Of a stretch of 64,000 nucleotides of DNA, positions 23,014 to 35,019 are shown piece after piece. The stretch is from Talpa occidentalis (lineage: Eukaryota > Chordata > Mammalia > Eulipotyphla > Talpidae). The stretch is from assembly GCF_014898055.3 (NCBI RefSeq), contig NW_023601104.1, positions 72,151,106-72,215,105 on the forward strand, given 5' to 3'. The notes under the pieces were generated by a model. That model was not told where the DNA came from. It saw only the letters and a program-made list of their open reading frames with translations, and searched no databases. Position numbers and translations under genes: made by a program. Position 1 is the first letter of the stretch; each line of letters begins with the position of its first letter.

Positions 23014-24504
23014 GGCTGGGGCCGCGGGCGGCGGGGGCTGCGGGCGGGCGGCGCGCTCAGCCCCGCTCAGCCCCGCTCGGCCGCTGCCATCGCGGCGCGC
23101 GCCAGCCCCGGACGCCGCCGGCGCGAGAAGGAAGCGCGCGGCCCCCGCGCCGGCCTCGCCCGCTCGCCGGGAGCCGCGAAGCGCCGCGCGGCGGGAGCGC
23201 GGGTGGGAGGAGAGAGCCGCGGCCCCTGCCCGCCCCTTCGCCCGCGCCGCCGCCGCCCGCCCCGGAGAGGGGGCGGGAGCGCGCGCCGGGGAGCGGCGAC
23301 CCCGCAGCGGGGCGAGCCCAGCGCGCGCTCTGCGCCCGCGGGGCGCGCCGCCCCCAGCCCCCAGCCCCCTCCCCACGCCCCTTTGTGCCAGACCCGGGAC
23401 CCCGGGGGAAATGTTTTTTGGTTTTCTGAAGACATGCTGAATGGGGGAGTTGGGGGGAGCGCCCACCAGCCCCCCTCTACCAAACTCGGCTTGCGGGTCT
23501 CGGCACTTCTTCCTCAATCCCATCCCAAAGCTGTTCCCTGAACTCTGCCCCATCCCATCCCGCCGCCGGCCGCTGCTGCAGGTGGTCTGGCCTCCAGGTG
23601 ATGGATGGGTCCTCACCTGGGCTCACCCCAGGTCAGAAGGCCTTGATCTCAGGGTCTGAATTCAAATCCCGTCTGCTCTTGAAGTCCCTGTCTCGGGGAG
23701 CACTTAGGGTGTTGCTAGAACCCTCCCTTCCTGCCGCCTGGCTGCTCAGTAACCCTGTGTGAGTGTGTCCACGACTCTCCCCCGCCCCTGCCCCCCGCCC
23801 CCCCCCCCGCCTGCCAGCCCAGCTTTTCTTTATTTTCTTCCCCCAGTTTTTCTTTAAAGAGGGCAACTATCTGCAGGCCGCCGGTGAAAAGATGATGTAA
23901 AAACATCTCACATGCAAATCCTTTTGGAAGTGTTGTGCAGGCGGAAGTCCATTTGGTAGAGGCTCAGGTTGATGATGCATTATTTCACATTCACAGGCAG
24001 GCAACCCGTTTTATTTTATATCGGGGTTGCCCTATAACAACATCACTAAGTATTTCTGCTGCGGGGTACACCAATGGTGTCAAGGAACGAATGGGTGCCT
24101 TTCTAGACCTAATTTACTACCACTGAATGTGTCCACCCCAGAGGGAGGCAAATAAATGCTCTCTGGAGTCTAGAGAATTGCTTATTCCTAAGAATGAATG
24201 AGTATCAGAACAGATCAGGACTAGCCCAGAAGATTCTTTAAAAGTGGTGGAAACGTGTGTTTGATTGTTTTCAGACTGAGTGTTGGATGGGGAATGTATT
24301 TTTCAGTAGTAGATCAGAGGAAGTGGTAAGTCTATTTATTTGACTTGAAGCATTTTATTTCATGCCAAGTGTTTACATTTGTAATAAAGAGGAAAAAATT
24401 CTGAACCTGATTGCTGCTTTGATTACAATAAAAGCTAAGAAACAGCCTGTGGATTCCATTCTGATTCCAGGTGTGCTTCCATTCACTGGATTCACACTGG
24501 GTGC

Positions 24505-24640
24505 TGACGGGTCTGGAGTTGGGCAGTCCTGGGTTTTAGTCCCAGCTCCTCCACTCACCAACTGTGTAGCCTTGAGTGTTACTGAACTCGGCTAATGTGT
24601 GGAAGGACTTAGCACAGCACTGACACAGTGCTCAATAAAT
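24505..24640 (+). mobile_element. MIR copy
   Basis: 'GGGCAGTCCTGGGTTTTAGT', 'CTCACCAACTGTGTAGCCTT', and the end 'CACAGTGCTCAATAAATACC' follow MIR. Confidence 0.65.
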
Positions 24641-25239
24641 ACCTAGGGAAGAAAACCCCCTATCATGCTTTCCCTGTGCATAGGTCCATGGTAAATATAT
24701 CCCACAGGTGTCAGGGATGCTGTCACAGAACCAGGACCTGTCCTGTTGTGATTTCCTCCACGCCATACACACCACAGAACACGGGTTCAACCTAGCCTGA
24801 CCTAACTGGGCCCTGCAGCCGGCTTCCAACTGATGAGCATTGTACTGTGATGCTAACTACTGTCCATAGGCTGCCTTGGTTGGGGATCTTTAGTGACTCT
24901 GCTTACTTGCTTCTGTCAGGGAAACAGGAAAGATAAGACCTGAGGTGGGTTTCTAGTCCAAGAAAGAACTTTGCTTTGAAGGAAATTACTTTCTCTAGGA
25001 AAGAGAGGAAAGACAGTGAGGTTTCCTGAATGGATCCAGGGAAATAAATGTTCATGCTCATAAAAAATTGAAAGTATTTCATCATACTGGGTTGACCTCA
25101 AATTCAGCACATTGCTTAAAATAAAGGGAAGGGTGGGTGGAGGAGAATAATCTAGAAGTCCCAGCTTCTAGATTCCTCATTCTCTTCCAGGCTCGACTAC
25201 TTTTTCTCTCTCTCCAATTTCTCTCTCTCCTTCCCACTC

Positions 25240-25259
25240 TGTGTGTGTGTGTGTGTGTG
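25240..25259. repeat. (TG)10 microsatellite
   Basis: Uninterrupted TG dinucleotide run flanked by CT-rich sequence on the left and GCGCAC on the right. Confidence 0.9.
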
Positions 25260-26044
25260 CGCACTCTCGTGCATGTCTGTGTAGGAGCTGAGACTTGGAG
25301 ACAGTGTTAACTAAGAACCACATAAAGTAATGGAGACAGCTATGTTTGCTTTTTTACGCAGGGTCTTTTGTGAAGGAAACACTTAATTCCAGTCTCTTAC
25401 CTCAACCGCTCAGTGGGACATTTTGGCATCCTCCCAGTATGACCACTGGTGCATATTTCAGTGGATCTGAGAGACACCTGAAGAATGGTTGCTAGAACCT
25501 CCAAGAATCAGTGCCTCAATTATACTGATTCTTCTATCAGAGAGACAAGTGCCTGCCCCTGCTCCCTGCCACCCCAACCCAGCCACACTGTGCATGCTCC
25601 CTGTTTAAACAGCCAGCAAGGGCACCACTGTGGGATCTGCCATAGCAACATCCAAGTAACCAGAGATGCACAGGTCGGCAGCCCACTGCTGGACTTAACA
25701 CTGTCAGACCACGGGACTCAACGCAAAATCCTATGCCTCTTGCAGACTCACTCCTGTGTTTCCAACTCTGGGTGATTGTGAGTGATGTGCATGGCCTTTA
25801 GAAGGATTTCTGCTTTGTCTTGGGATTAGAACAGGAGACACCCCACCCCTCACCTCAGTACTATTGCCCATCACATTTTTGCAAAGGCTCTGGAATGGCA
25901 AGAGGCCAGAGGACAAGTTGTCAGAAACATGCATATTGGAGTTGGGGACCAAAGGAAACAATCCAGATTGTGATTGATGTTAACATAAAATGACCCATGG
26001 AGCCTTTTCAGGTGTCCTTGGTGTCCTGGCCAACACCTTCAGAC

Positions 26045-26407
26045 TGTATTTGCTCAAGTGACCATAACAAAGTACCACATGCAGCTTAAACAATAGGAAT
26101 TAATTTCCTGGCACTTCTAGAGGCTACAAGTTGGAGACCAAGGCATTGGCAGAGTTAGTTTGTTCTGAGGCATCTCCTTGTATCTAGCCCTCTCCATGCT
26201 CACATGTTCTGTGCCTCTGTGTTCTAATCTCCTGAAAAGGACCCCAGTCACATGGGATTTGGGCCCACCCATATGACCTCATTTTACCTCAATTTCCCTT
26301 CTAAAGGCCCTATTTCCAAAAATACCGTCACACCCTCTCACACCCTAACATATTGGTGGTTAGGACTGTAACATGTGAATTTTGAGGAGACAGTTTAGCC
26401 TGTGACA
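26045..26407 (+). mobile_element. MLT1-type MaLR solo LTR
   Basis: Order typical of MLT1: 'CATAACAAAGTACCACATGC', 'ATTTCCTGGCACTTCTAGAG', 'GACCCCAGTCACATGGGATT', 'GGGCCCACCCATATGACCTC', and the end 'GGTTAGGACTGTAACATG'. It is an old solo LTR of ERVL-MaLR type, strongly diverged and without coding sequence. Confidence 0.75.
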
Positions 26408-26760
26408 AGAAACAAATCCAGGGCCCTCATTGGATAGTTCCTGTAAATACATAGTTATTAGGGATGATTTCATTTTTCTCAAAACCAAAATTAAAGTTTT
26501 AGTGTCTTTCTTGTGGCTTCCTAATAGGTGACCTAGGCTGTCGATGTGGAGGATTTGGGATGGGCAAGTCTTAGAAGAGAGACTCTTCCCTTTATGACAC
26601 TAGAGCTGAGGGACACGATTAGTAACCACCAACCAAGCAGTGTATGTCCTATTAAACATGCCAAACAAGATATAACCTGCACTGCAGAATCTATGCAGAG
26701 ATGAGTCACTGAATGTATTGGTTAAGGTAATGCTAGTGACTATTACAGATAAACCCCTCA

Positions 26761-27015
26761 TGTTAAGATGTAGCACTGTGAAGCAATCCGCAGCCACTGC
26801 AGCATGAGTTCTATCCCCAGCCAGGGAGCAACCCACATGGCACAGCAGACCTCTCCTGACTTGCCCCCTGCTCCCCTCAGCAGTGTATTTCAGTCAATCT
26901 GCCTGTTCTGTTCCCCACTCTGTCTCTGGTGAATCCTCTCATGCCTCCGCACCTCTGGCCTGTACCCCAGTTCTTGTATGCATAAATAAATAAATCTTTA
27001 AAAACAAAACAAAAC
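26761..27015 (+). mobile_element. tRNA-derived SINE, 5'-truncated old subfamily
   Basis: Direct repeats AAACCCCTCA at 26751-26760 and 27016-27025 bracket the copy. It contains the SINE middle ('CAGACCTCTCCTGACTTGCC', 'CTGCTCCCCTCAGCAGTGTA') and the tail GCATAAATAAATAAATC. The head is partly lost. Confidence 0.85.
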
Positions 27016-27813
27016 AAACCCCTCAGTCTAAGGGGTTCATATATATAGATTTATTTTTTCTCGTGTAAAGTCTGATGGGCAGCAAAGAGGTGGGAATGGG
27101 GATGACTGGTCTATAAAGTCACTGCAGCCCCGAGGGTGGTGACAGAGACTATGCTATCTCCAAATAAGACTCCCTGGGTAGATCATGATTTAAAGGACTG
27201 AGCAGTACCACACCCCAGGTCCTCACACATCAAGACCATAGGCTTTGTCTTTCACCTAAGACACCCTCTAAGATCCCCTTGTAGACAGCAGGGGAGGAGG
27301 AGGGACTTCATAACACTCAGGTAGGAAAAGATGAAAGTTTGGGACACTTCGACAGGGGAGGGGAGAGTTGACCCTGTAGTCTAAGGTCTGCAGACTTCAA
27401 AAAGTCTCTTGAAAGGAGTAGTAAAAATCCACATTTGAAAGAGGTCAACATATTTGTTCAGAAAATAATTTTGAATCCATGAAGAGATTAAACCATTTGC
27501 CCAGTTGGAGTAAAACACTGGCGATATCTTGATAATTAGGATTTTTAACTTTTAGAGCACATGGCAGGAAGTTCTGTTGCAAGGTGGGCTGAGGTAGGCA
27601 TTGACCTCCTGCTAGCAGAGAGGAGAAGAAATAGAGGGTCGAGGAAAAGGTTTTAAAGGGCCAGGCCTGGATGTGGTAGATGTGACTTTGGCCCATGTCT
27701 CACTGGTCAGAACTCAGTCACATGGGGACTGTAAGGGGACTGCCAAATCTCAGCTGGAACTCCCTGCTGTGGAAGGGGGGAGGAATACTTAGTGTATATG
27801 AAAAGAAGGACTC

Positions 27814-28087
27814 GGGCCTCCCTGGTGGTGCAAGGGGTTAAAACGCAGCAACCTATGAATTTGTCCGCAACCACTGCAGCACAAGTTTGATCCCCAGCTG
27901 GCCAGGGAGCAACCCACATGGCTCAACAGACCTCTCCTGCCTCGCCCGCTGCTCCCCTCAGCCGTGTACTTCGGTCAATCTGCCAGTCCCCCACTCTGTC
28001 TCTGGTGAATTCTCTTACTCCCTCCCACAAACCTCTGGCCGGTACCCCAGCTTTTGTATGCATAAATAAATCTTAAAAAAAAAAAAA
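27814..28087 (+). mobile_element. tRNA-derived SINE, old subfamily
   Basis: Starts GGGCCTCCCTGGTGGTGCAA, has 'GGCCAGGGAGCAACCCACAT' typical of the older subfamily, and ends GCATAAATAAATC plus poly(A). The possible target duplication AAAAGAAGGA/AAAAAAAGGA is imperfect. Confidence 0.88.
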
Positions 28088-28144
28088 GAAAAAAAGGATG
28101 TGGGGGCTCCCACCCCTACCAGTGTATCCGTGTCACATGGGGGG

Positions 28145-28245
28145 GCTTTGAGAAAATGCATATGCCCTGGGTCCTAGCCCCAGACTCTGATTCAGTAGGT
28201 ATGAGTTGGTGTCTGGGAGAATCTGGCTCTGGGGTGTACACTTCT
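28145..28245 (+). mobile_element. MER5-like fragment
   Basis: 'AAATGCATATGCCCTGGGTC' and 'GACTCTGATTCAGTAGGTAT' resemble MER5 interior sequence. Short and degraded. Confidence 0.45.
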
Positions 28246-28689
28246 CAACAGTTTGTAGGTCATTTGTCAGGTTTCCAAATGTAACAATGCTATTTAGATG
28301 CTTTAATTTTGCATCTGCTGGTAAAGTCATTCTTATCATGATAAACCCAAAAGAAGACTGAATCAATTATTTTGTAGCGGTTTTCAGTAATAGACCCTAT
28401 GTAATGATTATCATATATAATCAATATATGACATAAAATAATGTAGATATGTGTAATTGATGATTTAGTAATTTCCGAAAAGCTCAGTTATTTTGTGCCA
28501 AGAAATCATTTTATATTCAGAAAGTCATTCTTTTTTTTTTATGTGATCTGACACTTTCTAGATTTCCTTTTGTGTGCTACATGAAATGAGAATAAAAATA
28601 GAACATCACAATTTCCAAATTCCAATGTAATTATTTAAAAATTATTACCAAAGAATATTTATTATGTTGCAAGTTTTCTAAACACAAAT

Positions 28690-29525
28690 GGTACATATCA
28701 GAATGCTGTTTGCTTTTTATTGGGTAACATTAATTTACAACACCGTCAGTTTCAGGTGTATTGTTTCTTACCTCAGTAACTGCATATTTCACTCCACACC
28801 CACCACCAAATGTCTAATCACCTCCACTACCAAGTTATTCCCTCACTGCTCCTACCTCTCTGGTAACTGCCATTTTGTTATCAGAATCTAGGGGCTCATT
28901 TTTGTGCGTCGTTTGATTGCTTTTGCTTTTTGTTATATTCCACAAATGAGTAAAATCATATGGTATTTGTCTTCTTCCTTCTGATTTATTTCACTTAGCA
29001 CAGCCTCCTCGGATTCCATCCATATTGTTGCAAATGGCAAGATTTCATTTTTTAAAAATGACTGAGTAGTATTCCACTGTCTATATGTACCACATCTTTT
29101 TTAATCTACTTATCTCTGGGATGAGTGGGAAGAGTTGTTTCCATACTTTGCTATTATAAACAGTCTTGCAATAAACATAGGGGTGCATGTATCATTTCAA
29201 ATTAGTGTTTTAATGTTCTTTGGGTTAATACCCAGAAATAGGGTTACTAGATTATATAGCAGTTCCATTTTCAATGTTTAAGGAATCTCCTTACTGTTTT
29301 TTGAAAGTGGCCTGCACCAATTTCATTCCCTTCAATAGCAAAAGTTTCAATTCAATTCCCTTCAATTCAAAAAGTTTCCTTTTTCTCCACATCTTTACCA
29401 GTGCTTATTCTTGACTTTTTGGTAACCATTCTAACAGGTATGAGGTGATTTAGTTTTGATTTGAAAACCTGAGGTAAAACATTTTTTCATGAATCCATTG
29501 GCCATCTGTAGATCTTTTTGGGTAT
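28690..29525 (-). mobile_element. Old L1 3' fragment
   Basis: Minus-strand L1 ORF2 C-terminal and 3'UTR sequence with many frame breaks. Recognisable segments on the plus strand: 'TCCATCCATATTGTTGCAAA', 'GAGTAGTATTCCACTG', 'AATAAACATAGGGGTGCATG', 'GGTTAATACCCAGAAATAGG'. Much more diverged than the L1 tails at 38.4 and 42.5 kb. Confidence 0.85.
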
Positions 29526-29541
29526 AAGAATACAAGTTTCA

Positions 29542-29657
29542 GGGCCTCCCTTGGTGGCGCAGCGGTTGAGTGCTGGGTTGTGAGGCTGCCCGCAGCCTCT
29601 GCAGCGCCAGTTTGATGCCCGGCCACCGGCGAGGGTCCCACAAAAAAAAAAAAAAAA
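29542..29657 (+). mobile_element. Short (~115 bp) tRNA-SINE subfamily copy
   Basis: The head GGGCCTCCCTTGGTGGCGCA runs to GGCGAGGGTCCCAC and then directly into poly(A), without the long 3' body. A perfect 16-bp target duplication AAGAATACAAGTTTCA lies at 29526-29541 and 29658-29673. A second copy with the same end is at 55074-55185. Confidence 0.9.
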
Positions 29658-31429
29658 AAGAATACAAGTTTCAAATTATGGTGGCTTGTACCAAGATGCT
29701 AGCATTGGGATTGGTAAGTAGTGGTCAGATTCTAGATCTATCTCAACAAGCTGTATGGGGAGTGAGAGAAACAGAGGCATCAAGGATGGCTCCAAGCTAC
29801 TTAGAGCAACTGGGAGGATGGAGCTGCCATAATTGAGAGGGGAAGACTGAGTTTGGAAGGGAATTTAGCTCTGTTGTGCACACACTGTTTGAGATGTGTA
29901 TTACATAACTAAATGAAAATGCAGATAGAATGTTATATATTAACTCTGGATTTCAGGAGAGAGTTTTAGCTTGACGATATAAATGAGGGCGTTTTCAATT
30001 TGCTGATTGTATTTAAAACACTGAGACTACCTGAGCTCACATGTGAGTGTGGACAGAGAATCCTGGGGTGCTCTAAACTTAAAACATCGAAGAGATGAAG
30101 AAATAGCAAAGGCCAGTGCTAGACAATACAAGAAGGTATTTCAAGGAGAAGGGAATGATCTGCCAGGTCAAATGTTGCTAGGAGGTCAAGTAGGAAGATG
30201 AGATGAGGACTGAGAATTGTCCCTTGGATTTTGCAATATGAAGTTTAATTGATACTTGACAAGAACTGATGGAGAAGCCAGATTGGAATGGGTTCAAGAA
30301 ACAGTTGGAGAAGAGGAATTGGATACAATAACAAGGAGGAAATGAGTAATGAGGAGGTATCTGCAATCAGGGTGCAATCAAGAGGGTTAAAAATGTCTTT
30401 TTTCCCCTAAGAATGGAGAAACAGGCTATTTGGGGCTGATGGGCATATTTAAGTCAGGGACGGGACACTCTGATGTTTTAGGAGAGGCAAGGGGGAATTG
30501 CTGAGCAATGGCCCCTAGTGACACATGAGGAGAGGGGGAGGGGTTGACCCTAGGTAAAAATTCAGCTGTCATTCTATCCAGGGGGACTGGAAGGTCAGCT
30601 ACCACAGAGAAGGAGGCCAGAGATGCTGGTAGAGAAGTAAATACAGGGGAGGAAATTAATAATTTATTGGGATGATAAATGAGTTCTATCAATTTTCCAA
30701 ACTTTCCAAGATATGCATTATTACATAGTTTCACAAGATATTAAAAGAAACAACTCATGCAGACATCAGGGTTTGTGAGAGTGAAGTCCACTTAGGACTA
30801 GAAGCGACCTCTAGTGGCTTGTTTGGATCATTAATTTTTTTCCTGTTGAAGGAAGTACAAAATAGCACTGTCCACCTTTGTTATTTTTTAATAAATTATT
30901 ACAATTCAGTTTAATTTAGAAGAATATCAGTCACTAAAAAAATTGAACCCAAACCATCTGCATGCAGTTCAGTCTGGAGGTGCTATTAATAATCATCCTT
31001 AAGACTTTCTCCTTTAAGTACATCATTTCCTGCCATACTGTCAGTATATACGTTCATTCTTCTTGAACCGTGGTTTTAGTAAACCTGGAGGAAGAACAAC
31101 TGGGTGGGGGTGGGGCTGGTGATCCAACACTGAACAATCTTTTTGATGCTACATAGAATATAAAACTCATATTTTTCATTCTTTGTTTCACTTGATTTTT
31201 GGTGGTGATGAGTTTCCTCTGCATGAGATGTCCTCCCTCACCTTGGGTTAGTTAACTCATTTCATCCTGTGTTTCCTGAGCTTCCAGATTACCTTAAGTC
31301 TCTACCACTATGCAATTTCAGAAAGCCCTGTGCTGTTTCCTTCCTCATGCCATTTCTCCCAACTGTAATGAAATAGGCAATTCTGTAAAGATTGTTTAAT
31401 GTCTCTTTCTTCTGGTAAATCATGAAACC

Positions 31430-31530
31430 CATAAGAGCTGAGACTGGGTCTGGCTTGTCTGCCACTGTCTCCACAGCACTTAGCTCAGTGTCCAGCACAT
31501 AACAGGTACTCAAATATTTATTAAATGAAC
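31430..31530 (+). mobile_element. L2 3'-end fragment
   Basis: 'GAGACTGGGTCTGGCTTGTC', 'CAGCACTTAGCTCAGTGTCC' and 'CTCAAATATTTATTAAATGA' match the L2 3' end. Confidence 0.6.
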
Positions 31531-32267
31531 AGACACTATCTTGCAAAGAGACTCTTGCCATGCCCCTCTTAACATCTTTCAGATCCCCCTGCAGAGGAGA
31601 TTGCATCTCAGAAATGGATTTCTATTTCTTGAATAAAATTTGCTGCTTTAGCTGTACCTGTAATGGATGCAGCAATTTGTTATAAAATTGTTCCAGCTAC
31701 TCTTTCCATTTCCATTTCATTTTAATTTTGTGGCCTCAATTTAAATTTCTAGCCAGCAAAGCAGGTCTTTACAAAGAAGACTGAATCCTGAGACATGACC
31801 TAGACCTTATATCATTTTTTTCCTAAAGCAAAACAAAGGGAAAGATAATAAAATGTTAATAGAGAGGGAAGCATAGTGCAGTCACATCTGTGATCCTAAC
31901 CCACACAGTCTCACTTATTCTGATTTAGTAACAGTTCGCCACCTACAGGACTTAACTTGGCAACAGTACTACTAAAGTGGGCATGGTGCTAGTGTTTACC
32001 AGACTGAAGTCATTTAGGTCTTTCAGGTCTTAAGAATTTTTCAGAGTGCTTCCAATTGACGCCAAAGGCTGAGAACAGGGGAATGGCTGGTTGTGAAATA
32101 TCCTGTCATGGTTCCCTGGGCTTATACACGTGACTTGGAATTGAGTGGAACAGAGTAAAATGTTCGGAGCAGGATGTTGAGTTTGTCTTCAAGTCTATCT
32201 CCTAAGTCCTATTATCTTCTTCCCCCACCCTTCACTCTTGGTACTATAATTTCATTCTGATCTTTTT

Positions 32268-32571
32268 TTTTTTTTTAATAGAGGCATGTTTTATTTATTT
32301 ATTTATTTGTTTGTTTTGTTTACACATGCACTGGGTACAGTCAGAAGCGCGGGAGGGTGAGAGAATTCACCAGAGCCAGAGCGGGGAGCAGAGCAGGCAG
32401 AAGGACCGAAGCACACTGCTGAGGGGAGCAGCGGGCGGCAGGAGAGGTCTGCGCACCATGTGGGACCTTCCTCTGGTGGCCGGGGAGCAGCCGGGGATCG
32501 AACCGGCGCCGCAGAGGCTGCAGGCAGCTTCGCAACCCAGCGCTCAACCGCTGCGCCACTGGGGAGGCCCA
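32268..32571 (-). mobile_element. tRNA-derived SINE, young long subfamily
   Basis: Inverted full-length copy: poly(T) and (ATTT)n tail at the left, B box and GCAGCGGTTGAGCGCTGGGT-type head at the right, ending GGGGAGGCC. A perfect 16-bp target duplication TCATTCTGATCTTTTT lies at 32252-32267 and 32572-32587, indicating a recent insertion. Confidence 0.93.
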
Positions 32572-33359
32572 TCATTCTGATCTTTTTAATGTATGTTTTG
32601 AAAGAGATTCTTTTCTATTGTTTATCCAAAGGTAGCAGGGCTATCCTAAAGTCACAACTTTAATATTATTTTTATGGCGGTATATATGATGATCAACCCC
32701 ACTCCATAGAAATAACTTTTATTCTGAACAGTGTTGGGAGGAGAAAAAATCCCCCACCCCTCTGGGTTTTTCTCAGGTTGGATGAGTAATCAAATCAGCA
32801 TCAGACAGGTTAACAAAGGGGAAGCAAGCAATATAATAAGATACATATGGCAAATTTAAGTAGTTGTAAATTCTAAAGAAGAGTGGAGCCTACCAGAGAT
32901 ATTTATCCTGTGTTCAGGGAGCGTGGGCATCAAGAAGGGAGACTTCACATGATGAAGAAGGGGTTACCTCATCCTTACTCTGTGAGTAAGATGAGATCCT
33001 CAGAGAGTTCATGTTTACTAGAGAAGACCTCCCAAACTACATTATTCTAGGTCATAAAAGGGGAAGTAGTGTTTTCTTGTCCTATTAGGGAAGAGAAAAG
33101 AACTCAAAAAGCTTCTTAGTTCCCCCAGCCCTCATCACTCTCAACTAAAAACTAAAAACTATGTGCATTCTTGAAGTAGTGGGTATAAACCTACAAGGGC
33201 TCAAATGACCCCTAATCCTCTATCAAGTTGACAAGAGCCCTATTTGGGCACATTGAGAAAGCCTATGTGACCCTTCTGGGGAGAATGACCCCACACTTTC
33301 AGATTTTATTTCAGAATAAAAACCATGTATCTGTAGCGAGCATTGTGATGCCTTCTCAA

Positions 33360-33680
33360 ATTTGCTATTCCTTCCTCTTGAGCTCTTTCTCATGTTGTTC
33401 ACATGGGTGGCTCCTTATCATTCTTTAGGTCTCAGCTTAAACGTCACTTACTCAGAGACACCTGGCCTGACCATCCAATTGAATTAGTTCCCTCCCTGAT
33501 ATCATTTATCACAAATCTTCATATATTTACTGTTCTTATTCATTTAATTCAACCCATTCAACTAGGCTCTGAGATTCCCAAGGGTAGATACTGTGTTTAT
33601 TTTGCTCACTTTTGCATTCCTAAGTCCTAGCACAGAGCCTGACACGTACTAAATGCTCTCATATTGCTGGTTAAATGAGC
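33360..33680 (+). mobile_element. L2 3' fragment
   Basis: L2 ORF2-end/3'UTR pattern: 'TCTCAGCTTAAACGTCACTT', 'AGACACCTGGCCTGACCATC', 'CTAGCACAGAGCCTGACACG'. Confidence 0.65.
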
Positions 33681-34690
33681 ATTTCTGTTACAGGACAGGA
33701 AGAGGGAACCCCAGAACCCCCAAACCTGCCTGCTCTATATAGGTTTTGCCATCCGCCGCATCAAGACAAAATATATAAGACCTTTAATGGAAAGGAACTT
33801 TAATACAATTAGTGTGCAATACAGAAAAGACAAAGCATATAGTTTCCAAATCAAGCAACTAAAGTTACCCATCCCCTCATGGGTAAAAGGCCAGCCAAAC
33901 AGGATTGGTTCAAAGCAAGGCTGGAAAGCCTACCACAAGTAACGCACCTTCCGGTGGGGACCCATGGAAAAAGATGACAAACAGTCAGACAAGTCTGGGA
34001 GGAAAAGAGCAAAATCAAAAGCAAGATGAAAGCTGCCATTGTTAAACTCCCCAGGAGTCTCTCACCCACATCTGTTTCAATCAGTCCAGGACCAAGAAGC
34101 AAGCAGTTTCTTCACATGTCTCTCTGTTCCACATGCTTCCTCCAGGTCTCCTCATAGCTCTCCATCCTGCTTCCTTCCCTCCCCAGTCTCCTCTCCAGCT
34201 TCTTCTCCTCCCTGCTCAGCTCCACCTTCCCTTAGGTGGGCCAAAGAACCTAGTATCTATCTCCCCTTTTCCTGGGGACCACCCTGTTATATTCTCTAGG
34301 TTGTTTCATGTATACTGGTTTCTTCTGCATTTTAGTTCCTGCAACTGCATTGTAACCTCAAGGGGAAAGCAGAAACAATGCCCTCTCCTTCCATCACTGA
34401 GTACTGGCCTGGCAATTCCTTTTTTGAGAAGCTGCTGGCTCAAAGGTGTGCAATAATTCTATTACTGTAACTGAAGAAATCAAGAGAGCTGTCAAAGCTT
34501 TTAAAGTTACACTCGTTGGGCTCTTAGGCAACCGAAACTACTGCCATTACAATTAAGTAAGAATTAGCAGAATGCTGAAGTGTGTGTGTTCAAGCATAAC
34601 GAATCGAGGCATCTCTCTGAAATGAAATGCAGACGTACACATCCTTTCTTCCGTGCGCACCAGGAAGCTGAGCCTCCTGCAGCAGCTCCT

Positions 34691-34875
34691 CTGCCCAATG
34701 GGGGGCGGCAGCATTCCGGTAACTCACTCCCCGAAGATATATAAGTAGGAGGATGATTCGCGTTCAAACTATTTTTGACTCTACCCGCTCTCCGTAGCGC
34801 CTTAGCCCGCTCGAGTTTCAATACGCGTTGTTTGACGAAGCTGAGTCCTATACACCGCCCGCTGCTCTCCTGATC
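34691..34875 (+). promoter_or_regulatory. FNTB: FNTB core promoter and 5'UTR
   Basis: A CCAAT box at 34695-34699 runs into a GC box (GGGGGGCGG, about 34700-34708). A TATATAAG box follows at 34738-34745. With a TATA box at -30, transcription would start near 34770, leaving a 5'UTR of roughly 105 bases before the ATG at 34876. No in-frame stop separates 34828 from the ATG, but there is no upstream in-frame ATG. The start site itself is inferred. Confidence 0.6.
34738..34745 (+). promoter_or_regulatory. TATA box of FNTB
   Basis: TATATAAG, about 130 bp before the FNTB start codon and about 40 bp after the CCAAT/GC pair. Spacing suits a focused promoter. Confidence 0.55.
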
Positions 34876-35019
34876 ATGGCTTCTCCGAGTTCCTTCACCT
34901 ACTACTGCCCTCCATCTTCGTCCCCTGTTTGGTCAGAGCCGCTGTACAGTCTGAGGCCCGAGCACGCGCGGGAGCGGTTGCAGGACGACTCGGTGGAAAC
35001 AGTCACGTCCATAGAACAG
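34876..35019 (+). CDS. FNTB: FNTB coding exon 1
   Basis: 144 bp, 48 residues from the ATG to ...TVTSIEQ, phase 0, donor CAG|GTGAGG. It encodes the poorly structured N-terminal region of the beta subunit. Confidence 0.96.

Larger units (their letters stand above)
22600..23420. promoter_or_regulatory. CpG island covering RAB15 exon 1 and promoter
   Basis: Dense CpG and runs such as GGCGGCGCGC and CGCCGCCGCCGCCCGCCCC span the first coding exon, the start of intron 1 and about 400 bp upstream. There is no TATA box just upstream of the RAB15 ATG, so dispersed initiation from a CpG-island promoter is expected. The long open frames seen on both strands here result from low stop-codon density in GC-rich DNA. 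Confidence 0.85.
23421..34690. other. Intergenic region between RAB15 and FNTB promoters
   Basis: About 11 kb with no supported exon. It holds a MIR, an MLT1-type LTR, an old L1 tail, several tRNA-SINEs, MER5-like and L2 pieces (listed separately), and a (TG)10 microsatellite at 25240-25259. The stretch 30.0-31.4 kb has no repeat I can name. Open frames here are short and repeat-derived. Confidence 0.8.

Noticed and set aside
22525..23541. Open frame of 338 codons on the plus strand
   Set aside because: It lies antisense to RAB15 exon 1 in a CpG island, where GC richness removes stop codons. The product is a Pro/Arg/Ala-rich sequence with no domain, and the other frames here are open as well.
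30090..30360. Possible old dispersed repeat of GA-rich type
   Set aside because: The pattern is suggestive but I could not name a family or define ends.
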